This document shows, in pieces, positions 8,768 through 19,097 of a stretch of 64,000 nucleotides of DNA. A program made the position numbers and the translations under genes. The stretch comes from Aureimonas sp. AU12. Lineage in GTDB: Bacteria; Pseudomonadota; Alphaproteobacteria; Rhizobiales; Rhizobiaceae. Every line of letters begins with the position of its first letter. The first letter of the stretch is position 1. The notes under the pieces were generated by a model, which saw only the letters and a program-made list of their open reading frames with translations, was not told where the DNA came from and did no database searches. The stretch lies in the NCBI RefSeq assembly GCF_001463705.1, contig NZ_BBWH01000020.1:96125-160124 (forward strand), in the 5' to 3' direction.

Positions 8768-9835
8768 TCAACGACCCAGCGCCGCCTGGCGCTGGAGGGC
8801 GATGCGCTGCTGGAGGCGCTGCTGGAACTGGTCGACCACCACGGCCGCGATGATCACGAGGCCCTTGATCACGGTCTGCCAGAAGGACGAGACGCCCATC
8901 ATCACGAGGCCGTCCGAGAGGATGCCGATGACGAAGGCGCCGATGATGGTGCCCCCGATCCGGCCGCGCCCGCCCGACATCGACGTCCCGCCCAGCACCG
9001 CCGCCGCGATGGCGTTGAGCTCGAAGGTCTCGCCGGTGGCGGGATGGGAGGCGACGAGCTGCGAGGCGACGATGAGGCCGACGATCGCGGCGCAGAAGCC
9101 AGAGAACATGTAGACGAACATCTTCGTCCGGTTGACCCGGATGCCCGAGAGCGCCGCGGCGCGCTCGTTGCCGCCGACCGCGTAGATGTGGCGCCCGAGC
9201 GGGGTGCGGGCGGCGAGATAGGCCGCACCGAGCCCGACCACGATCAGCGCGCAGATCGACACGGGCACGCCGAGAATGGTGCCGGCGCCGATGAGCGGGA
9301 AGCTCTGCGTGCCCCATTCGGCCGAGCCGCGAAGGTTCGGGAAGGTGGCGCCGTCCGAAGAGAGGAGGGCGAGGCCCCGCGCGACGTAGAGCGTGCCGAG
9401 CGTGGCGATGAAGGGCGCGACGTTGAGCCGGGTGATGAGGAGCCCGTTGACGACCCCGACCAGCACCCCGACGAGCAGCGTGATCGCGACGATCTCGGCG
9501 GTGTTGAAGAAGACGGTCTGGCCGATGAAGCCGATCTCGACGCCGTTCAGCACCAGCCAGCCCGCCACCATGCCGCAGAGGCCGACGATGGAGCCGACCG
9601 ACAGGTCGATGCCGCCAGTGACGATGACGAAGGTCATGCCGATGGCCAGGAAGGCGTTGAGCGCCACGTGCTCGGCCATGATGACGAGATTGGCGGTCGA
9701 CAGGAAGTTCGGCGCCGCGAAGGAGAAGAAGGCGACCACCGCGATGAGCGCGATGAAGGTGCGCGCCTTCAGGAGGATGAGGGCGGGCGAGACCTCGGGA
9801 CGGGTGGCGGGGGACGCTGCGGGAGCGAGGGTCAT
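8768..9835 (-). CDS. Pentose-type ABC transporter permease (RbsC family), probable apiose importer
   Basis: A 355-residue inner-membrane permease of the branched-chain/ribose type with roughly eight to ten hydrophobic segments. It contains the family signatures GGIDLSVGSIVGL and, near the C-terminus, NAIAAAVLGGTSMSGGRGRIGGT, followed by a last pair of membrane spans. It starts inside the last codons of the ATPase gene (four-base overlap), so the two are made together. It would form the channel half of a sugar importer with the ATPase, the DUF2291 lipoprotein and the binding protein upstream. Apiose as cargo is inferred from the enzymes downstream. Confidence 0.85.
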   Translation of the reverse strand: MTLAPAASPATRPEVSPALILLKARTFIALIAVVAFFSFAAPNFLSTANLVIMAEHVALNAFLAIGMTFVIVTGGIDLSVGSIVGLCGMVAGWLVLNGVEIGFIGQTVFFNTAEIVAITLLVGVLVGVVNGLLITRLNVAPFIATLGTLYVARGLALLSSDGATFPNLRGSAEWGTQSFPLIGAGTILGVPVSICALIVVGLGAAYLAARTPLGRHIYAVGGNERAAALSGIRVNRTKMFVYMFSGFCAAIVGLIVASQLVASHPATGETFELNAIAAAVLGGTSMSGGRGRIGGTIIGAFVIGILSDGLVMMGVSSFWQTVIKGLVIIAAVVVDQFQQRLQQRIALQRQAALGR

Positions 9836-11415
9836 GGGCGGGTCTCCGCGCGGACGGGAAGGGTGGTGCGGGGGGCGTGGCCGGCCGCCGAGAGGGCGAC
9901 GACATGCTCCTCGGTGGCGTCGGCCCGCGGCAGGTCGCCGGTGACGCAGCCGTTGGACATGACGATGATGCGGTCGGACAGCTCCATCACCTCCTCGAGG
10001 TCGGAGGTGACGAAGAGGATGCCGAGGCCCTCGGCGGCCAGCGTGCGCATGACGCGGAAGACCTCGGCCTTGGCGCCGATGTCGATGCCGCGGCTCGGCT
10101 CGTCCATCAGGAGCACCTTCGGCCCGGTCATCAGCGCCTTGCCGATGACGATCTTCTGCTGGTTGCCGCCCGAGAGCGAGGAAACGGGGCTCTCCAGCCC
10201 CGCGACCTTCACCGCGAGGCGCTTGACGAAGTCGGCGACGGATCGGCGCTCGCGGCCGACGTCGAGATGGAAGAGCGTCGTGAAGCTCTTGAGCGACGAC
10301 AGGCTCATGTTCTCGGTGACGGAGAGGATCTGCACCAGACCTTCGGCCTTGCGGTCCTCCGGGATCAGCGCGATGCCCTTGGATATGCGCCCATGCACCG
10401 TGCGGTCCTTCAGCGCCTGCCCATCCAGCACGACACGGCCGGTGGCGGCGTCCTCGCGGCCCATGATGCAGGAGAGAAGCTCGGTGCGCCCGGCGCCCAT
10501 CAGCCCGTAGATGCCGACGATCTCGCCGCGCCGAAGCGACAGGGACACGTGGTCCACCGCGAAGCCGCCGGCCTTGCGCGGCAGGGTCATGTCCTCGACG
10601 CGCAGCACCTCGGCGCCGAATTCGTGATGGACGGTCTTGGCGAAGTCCTTCGAGGAGGCGCCGATCATGGCGCGCACGATCCAGGGCACGTCGACGTCGG
10701 TCATCGCGCGCGAGCCGGTGATGCGCCCGTCGCGAAGGACGGTGATGAAGTCGCCGATGCGCACCAGCTCCTCCAGCCGGTGCGAGATGTAGACGATGGC
10801 GACGCCCTGCGCCTTCAACTCGCCGATGACGCGGAAGAGAATGTCGACTTCCGCCGCCGAAAGCGCCGAGGTCGGCTCGTCCATGATGAGGATGCGCGTG
10901 TCCTGCGCCAGCGCCTTGGCGATCTCGACGATCTGCTGCTCGCCGATGCGCAGGTCCCCGACGAGCGTATCGGGCGAGTTGACGTGTTCGAGGCGCTTGA
11001 GGAGGTCGCGCGCGACGCGGCGCTGGGCCTCCATGTCGATGTCGATCCCGGCGCGCGTCGTCTCGCGGCCGATGAAGATGTTCTCGGCGATCGTCATGTT
11101 CGGAAAGAGGTTGAGCTCCTGGAACACGATGCCGATGCCGGCGGCGCGGGCGGCGGCCGTGGAGAGCAGGGCGATCGGCCGGCCGTCGAGGATGACTTCG
11201 CCGGTGGTCGGCTGCTCGACGCCGGCGATGATCTTCATCAGCGTCGACTTGCCGGCGCCGTTCTCGCCGACGAGCACGTTGACCGCGCCGCGGCGCACGT
11301 CGAAGTCGACGCCCTTCAGCGCCTGCGTGCCCGGATAGACCTTCGTCGCACCGCGCACGGAGAGGACGATGTCGCCGGCGGCCGCCGCGACGTCGGGATG
11401 GACGGCCTCGCTCAC
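9832..11415 (-). CDS. Sugar ABC transporter double ATPase (RbsA family)
   Basis: A 527-residue protein with two ABC domains. The first has Walker A GENGAGKST, signature RIGEQQIVEIAKAL and Walker B LIMDEPTSAL. The second has the degenerate Walker A GLMGAGRTEL usual for RbsA-type proteins, signature LSGGNQQKIVIGKAL and LLMDEPSRGID. It energises the pentose-type importer encoded with it. Start and stop overlap the neighbours by four bases on each side (lipoprotein upstream, permease downstream), which marks one operon. Confidence 0.9.
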   Translation of the reverse strand: MSEAVHPDVAAAAGDIVLSVRGATKVYPGTQALKGVDFDVRRGAVNVLVGENGAGKSTLMKIIAGVEQPTTGEVILDGRPIALLSTAAARAAGIGIVFQELNLFPNMTIAENIFIGRETTRAGIDIDMEAQRRVARDLLKRLEHVNSPDTLVGDLRIGEQQIVEIAKALAQDTRILIMDEPTSALSAAEVDILFRVIGELKAQGVAIVYISHRLEELVRIGDFITVLRDGRITGSRAMTDVDVPWIVRAMIGASSKDFAKTVHHEFGAEVLRVEDMTLPRKAGGFAVDHVSLSLRRGEIVGIYGLMGAGRTELLSCIMGREDAATGRVVLDGQALKDRTVHGRISKGIALIPEDRKAEGLVQILSVTENMSLSSLKSFTTLFHLDVGRERRSVADFVKRLAVKVAGLESPVSSLSGGNQQKIVIGKALMTGPKVLLMDEPSRGIDIGAKAEVFRVMRTLAAEGLGILFVTSDLEEVMELSDRIIVMSNGCVTGDLPRADATEEHVVALSAAGHAPRTTLPVRAETRP

Positions 11416-12074
11416 GCGCCGGCTCCGAGCTTCACCGAGACCGGCGTCAGCAGCACCTTGTCGCCGGCGCCCTTGAGGGTGAAGGCGCCGACCGCCTCGA
11501 TGGTCTGGCCGGGAAGCGCGTCGCGCGGCAGGTCCTTCAGCGCGGTCTCGAAGGCCTGCGTGTTGAAGGCCTTGGCGACGTCGGCGAACTCGATCTGGTT
11601 GGCGTAGCTCGTAAAGGTGACGAAGGGCAGGGCGTCGCGCAGCGACGTGCCCTTGATCACGGGGCCGAGCTGGATCGTCACGTCGCCGGTGCCGTCGCCG
11701 TCGGTATCAATGAGCGCGGTCGCGGCGCGCGACTTGGTGTCGGCCGAGACGATCGTGCCGGTGACGCGGGCGAGGAAGTTGAAGGGCGCGCCCTCCTTCA
11801 CCTCGCGGTAGCCGAACGTCTCGCCCGCGGCCGCGAAGTCGGCCTTAACGGCGTCGCGGATCGCGGCGTAGGGCGCGGCCTTTTCGACGATGTAGGGCAC
11901 GACCTTGGCGCCGTAGAGCGCGGTGCCCGAGGCCGAGGCGGTGGGAAGGGCCGCGGCCTGCCGGCGGGCCGCGAGCTCAGCCGTGTCGACGAACTTGCAG
12001 GCGGGCAGCGCCAGAACGAGCAGCGCGAGCGCCGGGGCGAGGGCGAAGGCGGGGAATCGAAGAGGCTGGGGCAT
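11412..12074 (-). CDS. DUF2291 lipoprotein associated with ribose-type ABC importer
   Basis: A 220-residue predicted lipoprotein: signal peptide with hydrophobic run and lipobox LALPAC (lipidated Cys near residue 26), followed by a beta-rich domain with DTDGDGTGDVTIQLGPVIKGT. DUF2291 proteins are repeatedly found with pentose/ribose-type ABC importers; their role is not established, perhaps as a periplasmic accessory. It overlaps the ATPase gene by four bases and is separated from the binding-protein gene by about 300 bases that carry a palindromic repeat. Confidence 0.85.
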   Translation of the reverse strand: MPQPLRFPAFALAPALALLVLALPACKFVDTAELAARRQAAALPTASASGTALYGAKVVPYIVEKAAPYAAIRDAVKADFAAAGETFGYREVKEGAPFNFLARVTGTIVSADTKSRAATALIDTDGDGTGDVTIQLGPVIKGTSLRDALPFVTFTSYANQIEFADVAKAFNTQAFETALKDLPRDALPGQTIEAVGAFTLKGAGDKVLLTPVSVKLGAGA

Positions 12075-12186
12075 GGCCGGGTCGCTCGATGGGTTGGGTG
12101 GGTCGCGCGGGGCATGGGGCGAGCCGGGCGGGGCTGTCGGCCGAGGGGCGGGCAGGGGCCAAAGGTCGGCCCGTCCTTTTCCGCTT

Positions 12187-12328
12187 CGTCATCCCGGCCC
12201 CCGAGCCGGGATCCATGCCCCGGCGCGGGTCGTCCGGGAGCCGACCGGTCGGCACGGATGCCCGTCCTCGACCGGCTTGGACCATGGCGGTGTCCGGGCA
12301 TGGATCCTGGGTCAAGCCCGGGATGACG
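12187..12328. repeat. Dispersed-type palindromic repeat (REP-like) inside the transporter operon
   Basis: The 297-base gap between the binding-protein and DUF2291 genes contains mirror-related ends: CGTCATCCCGG at 12187-12197 and CCCGGGATGACG at 12317-12328. Each end is itself a hairpin: ATCCCGG..CCGGGAT at 12191-12212 and an imperfect one at 12303-12324. Inner segments GGATCCATGCC and GGCATGGATCC are also complementary. The CGTCATCCCGG/GGATCCATGCC wording is typical of intergenic repeats scattered in Hyphomicrobiales genomes. It may act as an mRNA processing or stabilising structure that raises binding-protein levels. Only one copy is present in this window. Confidence 0.7.
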
Positions 12329-12371
12329 ACTGGACAGGACGGGGACCAGAACGCTCCCGATCCCGCCTCGC

Positions 12372-13835
<1,464 letters not shown>

Positions 13836-15677
13836 ATGATGACGGCAAGCAGCAACCTGGAGACGAGGCCGCGGCCGGGATCGTTCACGATGCGGGACGA
13901 ATGGATCAGTTTTGCGCCTGCCAGCGTCGCTCCGGCGCCCGCTCCCGGCGTGGCCGGATGGAAGCTTCTCATCGTCGACGACGACCAGGCGGTGCATGAC
14001 GGCACGCGCTTCGCGCTGCAGAATTTCGCGCTAAACGGACGCCGGCTGCAGCTCATCGGCGCCCATTCGGCGGCCGAGGGCTTCGACCAGCTGGCCCGCC
14101 ATCCCGACACGGCGGTGATCCTGCTCGACGTGGTGATGGAGAGCGACGATGCCGGGCTGCAACTCGCGCGGCGCATCCGGTCGGAACTTGGCAACGAGCT
14201 CGTGCGCATCATCCTGCGCACCGGTCAGCCGGGGCAGGCGCCCGAGCACAAGATCGTCGTCGACTACGACATCAACGACTACAAGGCCAAGACCGAGCTG
14301 ACGGCCGAGCGCCTCTTCACCACGCTGACGGCGGCGCTGCGCTCCTACGACCAGCTGCGCCGCCTCGACGACACGCGGCGCGGGCTCGAGCACATCGTCT
14401 CGGCCTCGGCCGGTCTCTTCAGCGAGCCCTCGCTCGAAGGGTTGGCCTTAGGCGTCCTGCACCAGCTGGGCGCGCTGCTGCGCCGGGAGACGGCCGGGAT
14501 CGTGGCGATCCGCCGGGTGGGCGAGCGCGAGCCCCGCGTCCTGGCGCGCTCGGGCGACTTTTCGCCGGGCGACGGAGCCGAGCCCGACCTCGCGCCCCTC
14601 TTCGGCCGGCTCGATGCGGCGGGCGCCGGGGTCTATCCGGGGCGGCACACGCATCTCCTGCTGCGCACCGGCGACGGCTCGGACATCCTCGTGGTGCTGG
14701 AGGCCGGCGCGGCGCTGAGCCCGGCCGAGGTCTCGCTGCTCTCGGTGTTCCGCGCCAAGCTCGCCATCGCCTTCGACAATGCGCGGCTGCACGACGCGCT
14801 CCTGACCGCCAACGAGGCGCTGGAGGAGAGGGTGCGCCGGCGCACCGCGGAACTCGCCGCCTCGAACGAGCGGCTGGAGGCGCGCGAGACGCAGCTCAAG
14901 CGCGTCAACGCCTTCAAGAACGAGATCCTCGGCACCATCGCCCACGACCTGAAGAACCCGCTCGCGGTGATTCTCGGGCGGGCCGAGATGCTGCAGGCGC
15001 TCGCCGACCGCCTCGGGGAAGGGGTGGGCGAGGATGTGGCCGAGCCGTTCCGCGTCGAGATCCGCCACGTGCGCGGCGCCGCCGAGCGGCTGACGCGCGC
15101 CGTGGACCGCTCGATGGCCGACGCGATGGCCGATGCGATGGACATCGCCGTCGAGGCGCGCGTCGTCGATCTCGGGCCCCTCGTTGCCGAGATCGTCGAG
15201 CGCAACGCCGGGCTCGCCGCCGCCAAGTCGCAGAACGTTCGCCGGCGCATCGCGGCGCCGCTCTGGGCCTTTTGCGATCCCGACCGGATCGCCGAGGCGA
15301 TCGACAATCTCGTCGGCAATGCCGTGAAGTACACGCCGGCGGGCGGCACGATCGAGATCACCGCCGAGGTGCGCGAGGGGGGCATCGCCATCGGCGTCTG
15401 CGACAGCGGGCCGGGTCTTCGGCCCGACGACCTCCTGCGCCTCTTCGGCCGGTTCCAGCGCCTCTCGGCGCAGCCCACCGGCGGAGAGAGCGCCACGGGC
15501 CTCGGCCTCTCGATCGCCCGCAAGATCGCCGAACTGCACGGCGGGCGGATCGAGGCCGCCGAGACCGGACCGCTCGGCGGCGCCCTGTTCACGCTCGTAC
15601 TGCCGCCACCGCCGCCGTCCGTCTTCGAACCCGCCGCGTCGCGCGGCTCTCCGCCAACCCGGATCGCACCGCCATGA
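13836..15677 (+). CDS. Soluble sensor histidine kinase with N-terminal receiver and DUF3369
   Basis: A 613-residue protein without membrane segments. In order: receiver domain (about 42-165) with phospho-acceptor D98 in VILLDVVME and K-containing YKAKTELT; a DUF3369 sensory segment (about 185-325); a coiled-coil linker (EALEERVRRRTAELAASNERLE); a HisKA domain with H370 in IAHDLKNPLAV; and an HATPase domain (NLVGNAVKYTPAGG, DSGPGL, GLGLSIARKIAELHGG). The order receiver-then-kinase suggests it takes phosphate from another kinase and passes or gates it. Its stop overlaps the next gene, a response regulator, by four bases. Confidence 0.88.
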   Translation: MMTASSNLETRPRPGSFTMRDEWISFAPASVAPAPAPGVAGWKLLIVDDDQAVHDGTRFALQNFALNGRRLQLIGAHSAAEGFDQLARHPDTAVILLDVVMESDDAGLQLARRIRSELGNELVRIILRTGQPGQAPEHKIVVDYDINDYKAKTELTAERLFTTLTAALRSYDQLRRLDDTRRGLEHIVSASAGLFSEPSLEGLALGVLHQLGALLRRETAGIVAIRRVGEREPRVLARSGDFSPGDGAEPDLAPLFGRLDAAGAGVYPGRHTHLLLRTGDGSDILVVLEAGAALSPAEVSLLSVFRAKLAIAFDNARLHDALLTANEALEERVRRRTAELAASNERLEARETQLKRVNAFKNEILGTIAHDLKNPLAVILGRAEMLQALADRLGEGVGEDVAEPFRVEIRHVRGAAERLTRAVDRSMADAMADAMDIAVEARVVDLGPLVAEIVERNAGLAAAKSQNVRRRIAAPLWAFCDPDRIAEAIDNLVGNAVKYTPAGGTIEITAEVREGGIAIGVCDSGPGLRPDDLLRLFGRFQRLSAQPTGGESATGLGLSIARKIAELHGGRIEAAETGPLGGALFTLVLPPPPPSVFEPAASRGSPPTRIAPP

Positions 15678-16402
15678 GCGAACCCCTGATCGTCGTGGTC
15701 GACGACGAAGAGCCGATCCGCGCCATGATCGGCGACTACATCGGCATGAACGGTTTTTCCGTCGCGCTCTGCGACGGGGGCGCCAGCTTTCGCGCGTTCC
15801 TGACGCGCCAGACCCCGGCGCTCGTGGTGCTCGATCTCAACATGCCCGGCGAGGACGGGCTGTCGATCGTGCGCTTCCTCAAGTCCGAGACCACGATTCC
15901 CGTGGTGATGCTGACGGCGACCGCCAGCCTCGTCGACCGGGTGGTGGGGCTGGAGCTCGGCGCCGACGACTATCTCGCTAAGCCCTGCGAGCTCCGCGAA
16001 CTTCTCGCCCGCATCCGCTCGGTGCTGCGGCGTGCCGGCACGGCCGCCGCCGGTGCCGCCCCGGCGGCGGGGAATGGGGCGGCCGAAGCGCGCCGGCGCG
16101 TGCGCTTCGGCACCAAGTGGCTCGACCTCGAGGCCCAGCTGCTCCTCGACGACGCGGGCAGCTCGACGCAGCTCGTGCACAGCGAGTTCAGCCTCCTCAA
16201 GGCCTTCGCCGAGAACCCCCGCCGTGTGCTCTCGCGCGAGCGGCTGCTCGATCTCGCCAGCGCGCGCGACACCGACGCCTTCGACCGGGCGATCGACGTG
16301 CGCATCACCCGCATCCGTCGCAAGGTCGAGCCCGATCCCCAGCATCCGACCGTGATCCGAACCGTGCGCGGCTCCGGCTACATCTTCTCGCCCCATACCT
16401 GA
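15674..16402 (+). CDS. OmpR/PhoB-family response regulator
   Basis: A 242-residue DNA-binding regulator. The receiver (about 5-120) has acidic DDE at 10-12, phospho-acceptor D54 in VLDLNMPGEDG, and K in YLAKPCELRELL. A linker rich in Ala and Gly follows (about 122-145). The winged-helix effector (about 150-240) has FSLLKAFAENPRRVLSRERLLD and the ending VRGSGYIF. ATG at 15674 overlaps the preceding kinase stop (ATGA), so the two are co-translated. Targets are unknown; the linked binding-protein genes are natural candidates. Confidence 0.92.
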   Translation: MSEPLIVVVDDEEPIRAMIGDYIGMNGFSVALCDGGASFRAFLTRQTPALVVLDLNMPGEDGLSIVRFLKSETTIPVVMLTATASLVDRVVGLELGADDYLAKPCELRELLARIRSVLRRAGTAAAGAAPAAGNGAAEARRRVRFGTKWLDLEAQLLLDDAGSSTQLVHSEFSLLKAFAENPRRVLSRERLLDLASARDTDAFDRAIDVRITRIRRKVEPDPQHPTVIRTVRGSGYIFSPHT

Positions 16403-16523
16403 CCTCGGCGAGGCGATCGGTGTTGGATCGACGGCGACGACGTTCGAGGCCACGCGAAATCTGCCGGAAACATCGCTGCGCCAGAAAGAGCCGCCCGATC
16501 CCGCCAGCAGACGGCCTCGCTCC

Positions 16524-19097
16524 ATGTCCTCAACGCCCTCCCGGCTTCCCGTGATCGACCCGCCCGCGAAGGGCCGGGAGCGCGCGAAGGGGCCTATCGC
16601 CCTGCCGTTCGCGTCGGGGGGGGAAGCACAGACCGCCGGGGACGGCGACACGAGCGACACGGCCGCCAAGGGCGAAGAGGAGGCAGAGGGTCCGGCGGAT
16701 ACCGCACCCGCGCCGCCCCCGCCGCGTCCGGCCCGGCGGCGCCCGCGCTGGCGCCACCTGCGGCCGCCGCGTCCGACGATCGCCCAGCGCGTCTTCCTCG
16801 TCGGGGCCATTCCCATCCTCAGCATCGCCGCGATCGGGGCGCTGGCGATCGTGCTCCTCGATCGGGCCGATCTCGGACGCGCCGGGGCGCTCGACGCCGC
16901 CACGATCTACCGGCAGGTGGTGTCCGGCATGAGCGCGCAGGACGGGTTCGTGGGTGCGGAGGCAAGCGGGCGCGAGCGCTACGCCGCCGCCTTCACCGCG
17001 TCGGTTTCGAGCGCGGCGGCGGGCCTGTCGCGCCTCGCCGAGCGCACCGGCGACCCCGCGCAGGCCGCCGCCGTCACCGGCACCCTCTCGACGCTCGACC
17101 GCTACCGCGCGCTGATGGCCGACCTGACGGTGGCGACGCAGCGCACCGACGCGCTCGCGGCCTCGATGGACCGCCGGTTGCAGACGCTGATCCTCCTCAC
17201 CGACGAGGCCCGCCAGCGCCAGAAGCGCGCCAATCTCGATCTCGTCGCCTCGCTCGAGGCGCGCGACGGGCAGTTGAAGCGCCTGCGCGACGTGGTCGAA
17301 ACCGCACAGGCGCTGCGAAGCGCGCTCGCCGACGGGCTGATGGCAGGCGGGGCAGTGCCGGCGCCCGACCCGTTCGAGGCGGCGCGCATCCGCAACGGCC
17401 ACGACCAGCTCGCCGAGGCGCTGAACCGGTCGCGCAACGCGGGCGCGGCGGCGTCCGATCGACCCGGCCTGCCGGAGCTCGCCGAGGGCGATGGGCCGGG
17501 CGGGCGGGCGCTTCTCGGCTGGCTCGACCGCGAGCTGAAGATCGACGCGGCGGCGCAGCGCTCCCTCCAGTCCGAGATCGCGGACCTCCTCGCCTACACG
17601 ATCTCGGCGCACGAGACCGAGCAGGCGACGCAGACGATCGCCATCGACACGCTGAAGCTCGGCCGCGCCTCCACCCGCATCATCGCCGGGCGCTCGCCGC
17701 CGCAGGTGGCCGGGCTTCTCGCCGTCAGCCGCGCCATCGGCGACAACGTCGCCTCCCTGCCGATCTCGCCGCTGATCCAGACCGAGATGATCGACGCCAT
17801 GCAGCGCTGGCAGGAGGATCTCGGCGCGATGAAGGAGGGGCTGGCCACACAGAACGGGCTGCTCGTGGCGATGTCGGACACGGCCGGTATCATGCTGCTG
17901 CAGGTCTCCGACCTCAACAACGAGCTGTCGGCGCAGGCCGACGAGATCGGCACCGCGGTGCGCCGCATCGGCCTCTTCGGCGGCGGGCTCGCCTTCCTCC
18001 TCGCCTCGGCCGGCGGCCTCCTCGTCGCCCGCTCGATCACCGGGCCGTTGCGCCGGCTGGAGACCGGCATGATGGACCGCGCCTCCTCCGGCCGGTCCTC
18101 GCCGCTGCCCGATGCCGGCCGGCGCGACGAGATCGGCTCGATGGCGCGCGCCACCAACCGTTTCCTCGCGGAGATCGGCCACCGCGAGGCGGCGCTGCGG
18201 CTGGCGGTGGAGGAGGCCGACGACGCGTTGCGGCGCCTGCGCGACACGCAGTCCGAGCTGATCCAGGCCGAGAAGCTCGCCTCGCTCGGCCAGCTCGTCG
18301 CCGGCGTCGCGCACGAGATCAACACGCCGCTCGGCGTGGCGCTGACCACCGCCACCACCGTGACCGGCGAGGTAATGCGCTTCGAGGCCGAAACCCGCGA
18401 GGGGCGGATCACCAAGGCCGCCTTCGACGATTTCGTCGCGCGCCTCGGCGAGGGAACGCGGCTGACCACCCGCAACGTCGAGCGCGCCGCCCACCTCGTG
18501 CAGGCCTTCAAGCAGGTCGCGGCCGACCAGACGAGCGGCGAGCGGCGCTGCTTCTCGCTCGGCGACTTCGCGCAGGACCTCTTCATCAGCCTCGGGCCGA
18601 TGGGCCGGCGCGGCGGCCACCGGCTGGAGGTCGTCTGCGAGAAGGGGCTGGAGCTCGACAGCTACCCCGGCGCCCTGGCGCAGGTTCTGACCAACCTCCT
18701 CTCCAACGCCTATGCCCACGCCTTTCGCGAGCGGACCGGCGGCGCCGTCACCGTGACGATCGCACGCAGCGGCCCGGGCGGCGTGCGCATCCGCTTTTCC
18801 GACGACGGGCGCGGCATCGCGGCGGCGGACCGGGCGCGCATCTTCGACCCGTTCTTCACCACCGGCCGGGCCACCGGCTCGACCGGGCTTGGCCTTCACA
18901 TCGTCTTCAATCTCGTCACCGCGACGCTCGGCGGCTCCATCGCGGTGGGCAGCGAGGTCGGGCGCGGCACGACCTTCACGCTCGACCTGCCGATCGAGGC
19001 GCCCCGCCACGACCCGGCGGCAACCCTCACCGACGAGGCGCCCGCCGAGCCTGCCCCTGCCGCCGCAGGGCGCACCCAAACGGGAGAGCCCCGATGA
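16524..19097 (+). CDS. Membrane sensor histidine kinase with large periplasmic helical domain and HAMP
   Basis: An 857-residue protein. A Pro/Ala/Arg-rich cytoplasmic N-terminus (1-85) precedes membrane span 1 (about 88-112). The periplasmic region (about 113-480) is long and looks all-helical. Then come span 2 (about 482-504), HAMP (about 505-560), a coiled coil, a kinase domain with H597 in GVAHEINTPLGV, and an HATPase domain (NLLSNAYAHAF, FSDDGRGI, STGLGLHIVFNLV). A long helical sensor region that meets a binding protein is seen in TorS-type kinases; similarity here is structural impression only. It lacks its own receiver. Its stop overlaps the start of a periplasmic binding-protein gene by four bases, which suggests that protein is the ligand receptor. 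Confidence 0.88.
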   Translation: MSSTPSRLPVIDPPAKGRERAKGPIALPFASGGEAQTAGDGDTSDTAAKGEEEAEGPADTAPAPPPPRPARRRPRWRHLRPPRPTIAQRVFLVGAIPILSIAAIGALAIVLLDRADLGRAGALDAATIYRQVVSGMSAQDGFVGAEASGRERYAAAFTASVSSAAAGLSRLAERTGDPAQAAAVTGTLSTLDRYRALMADLTVATQRTDALAASMDRRLQTLILLTDEARQRQKRANLDLVASLEARDGQLKRLRDVVETAQALRSALADGLMAGGAVPAPDPFEAARIRNGHDQLAEALNRSRNAGAAASDRPGLPELAEGDGPGGRALLGWLDRELKIDAAAQRSLQSEIADLLAYTISAHETEQATQTIAIDTLKLGRASTRIIAGRSPPQVAGLLAVSRAIGDNVASLPISPLIQTEMIDAMQRWQEDLGAMKEGLATQNGLLVAMSDTAGIMLLQVSDLNNELSAQADEIGTAVRRIGLFGGGLAFLLASAGGLLVARSITGPLRRLETGMMDRASSGRSSPLPDAGRRDEIGSMARATNRFLAEIGHREAALRLAVEEADDALRRLRDTQSELIQAEKLASLGQLVAGVAHEINTPLGVALTTATTVTGEVMRFEAETREGRITKAAFDDFVARLGEGTRLTTRNVERAAHLVQAFKQVAADQTSGERRCFSLGDFAQDLFISLGPMGRRGGHRLEVVCEKGLELDSYPGALAQVLTNLLSNAYAHAFRERTGGAVTVTIARSGPGGVRIRFSDDGRGIAAADRARIFDPFFTTGRATGSTGLGLHIVFNLVTATLGGSIAVGSEVGRGTTFTLDLPIEAPRHDPAATLTDEAPAEPAPAAAGRTQTGEPR

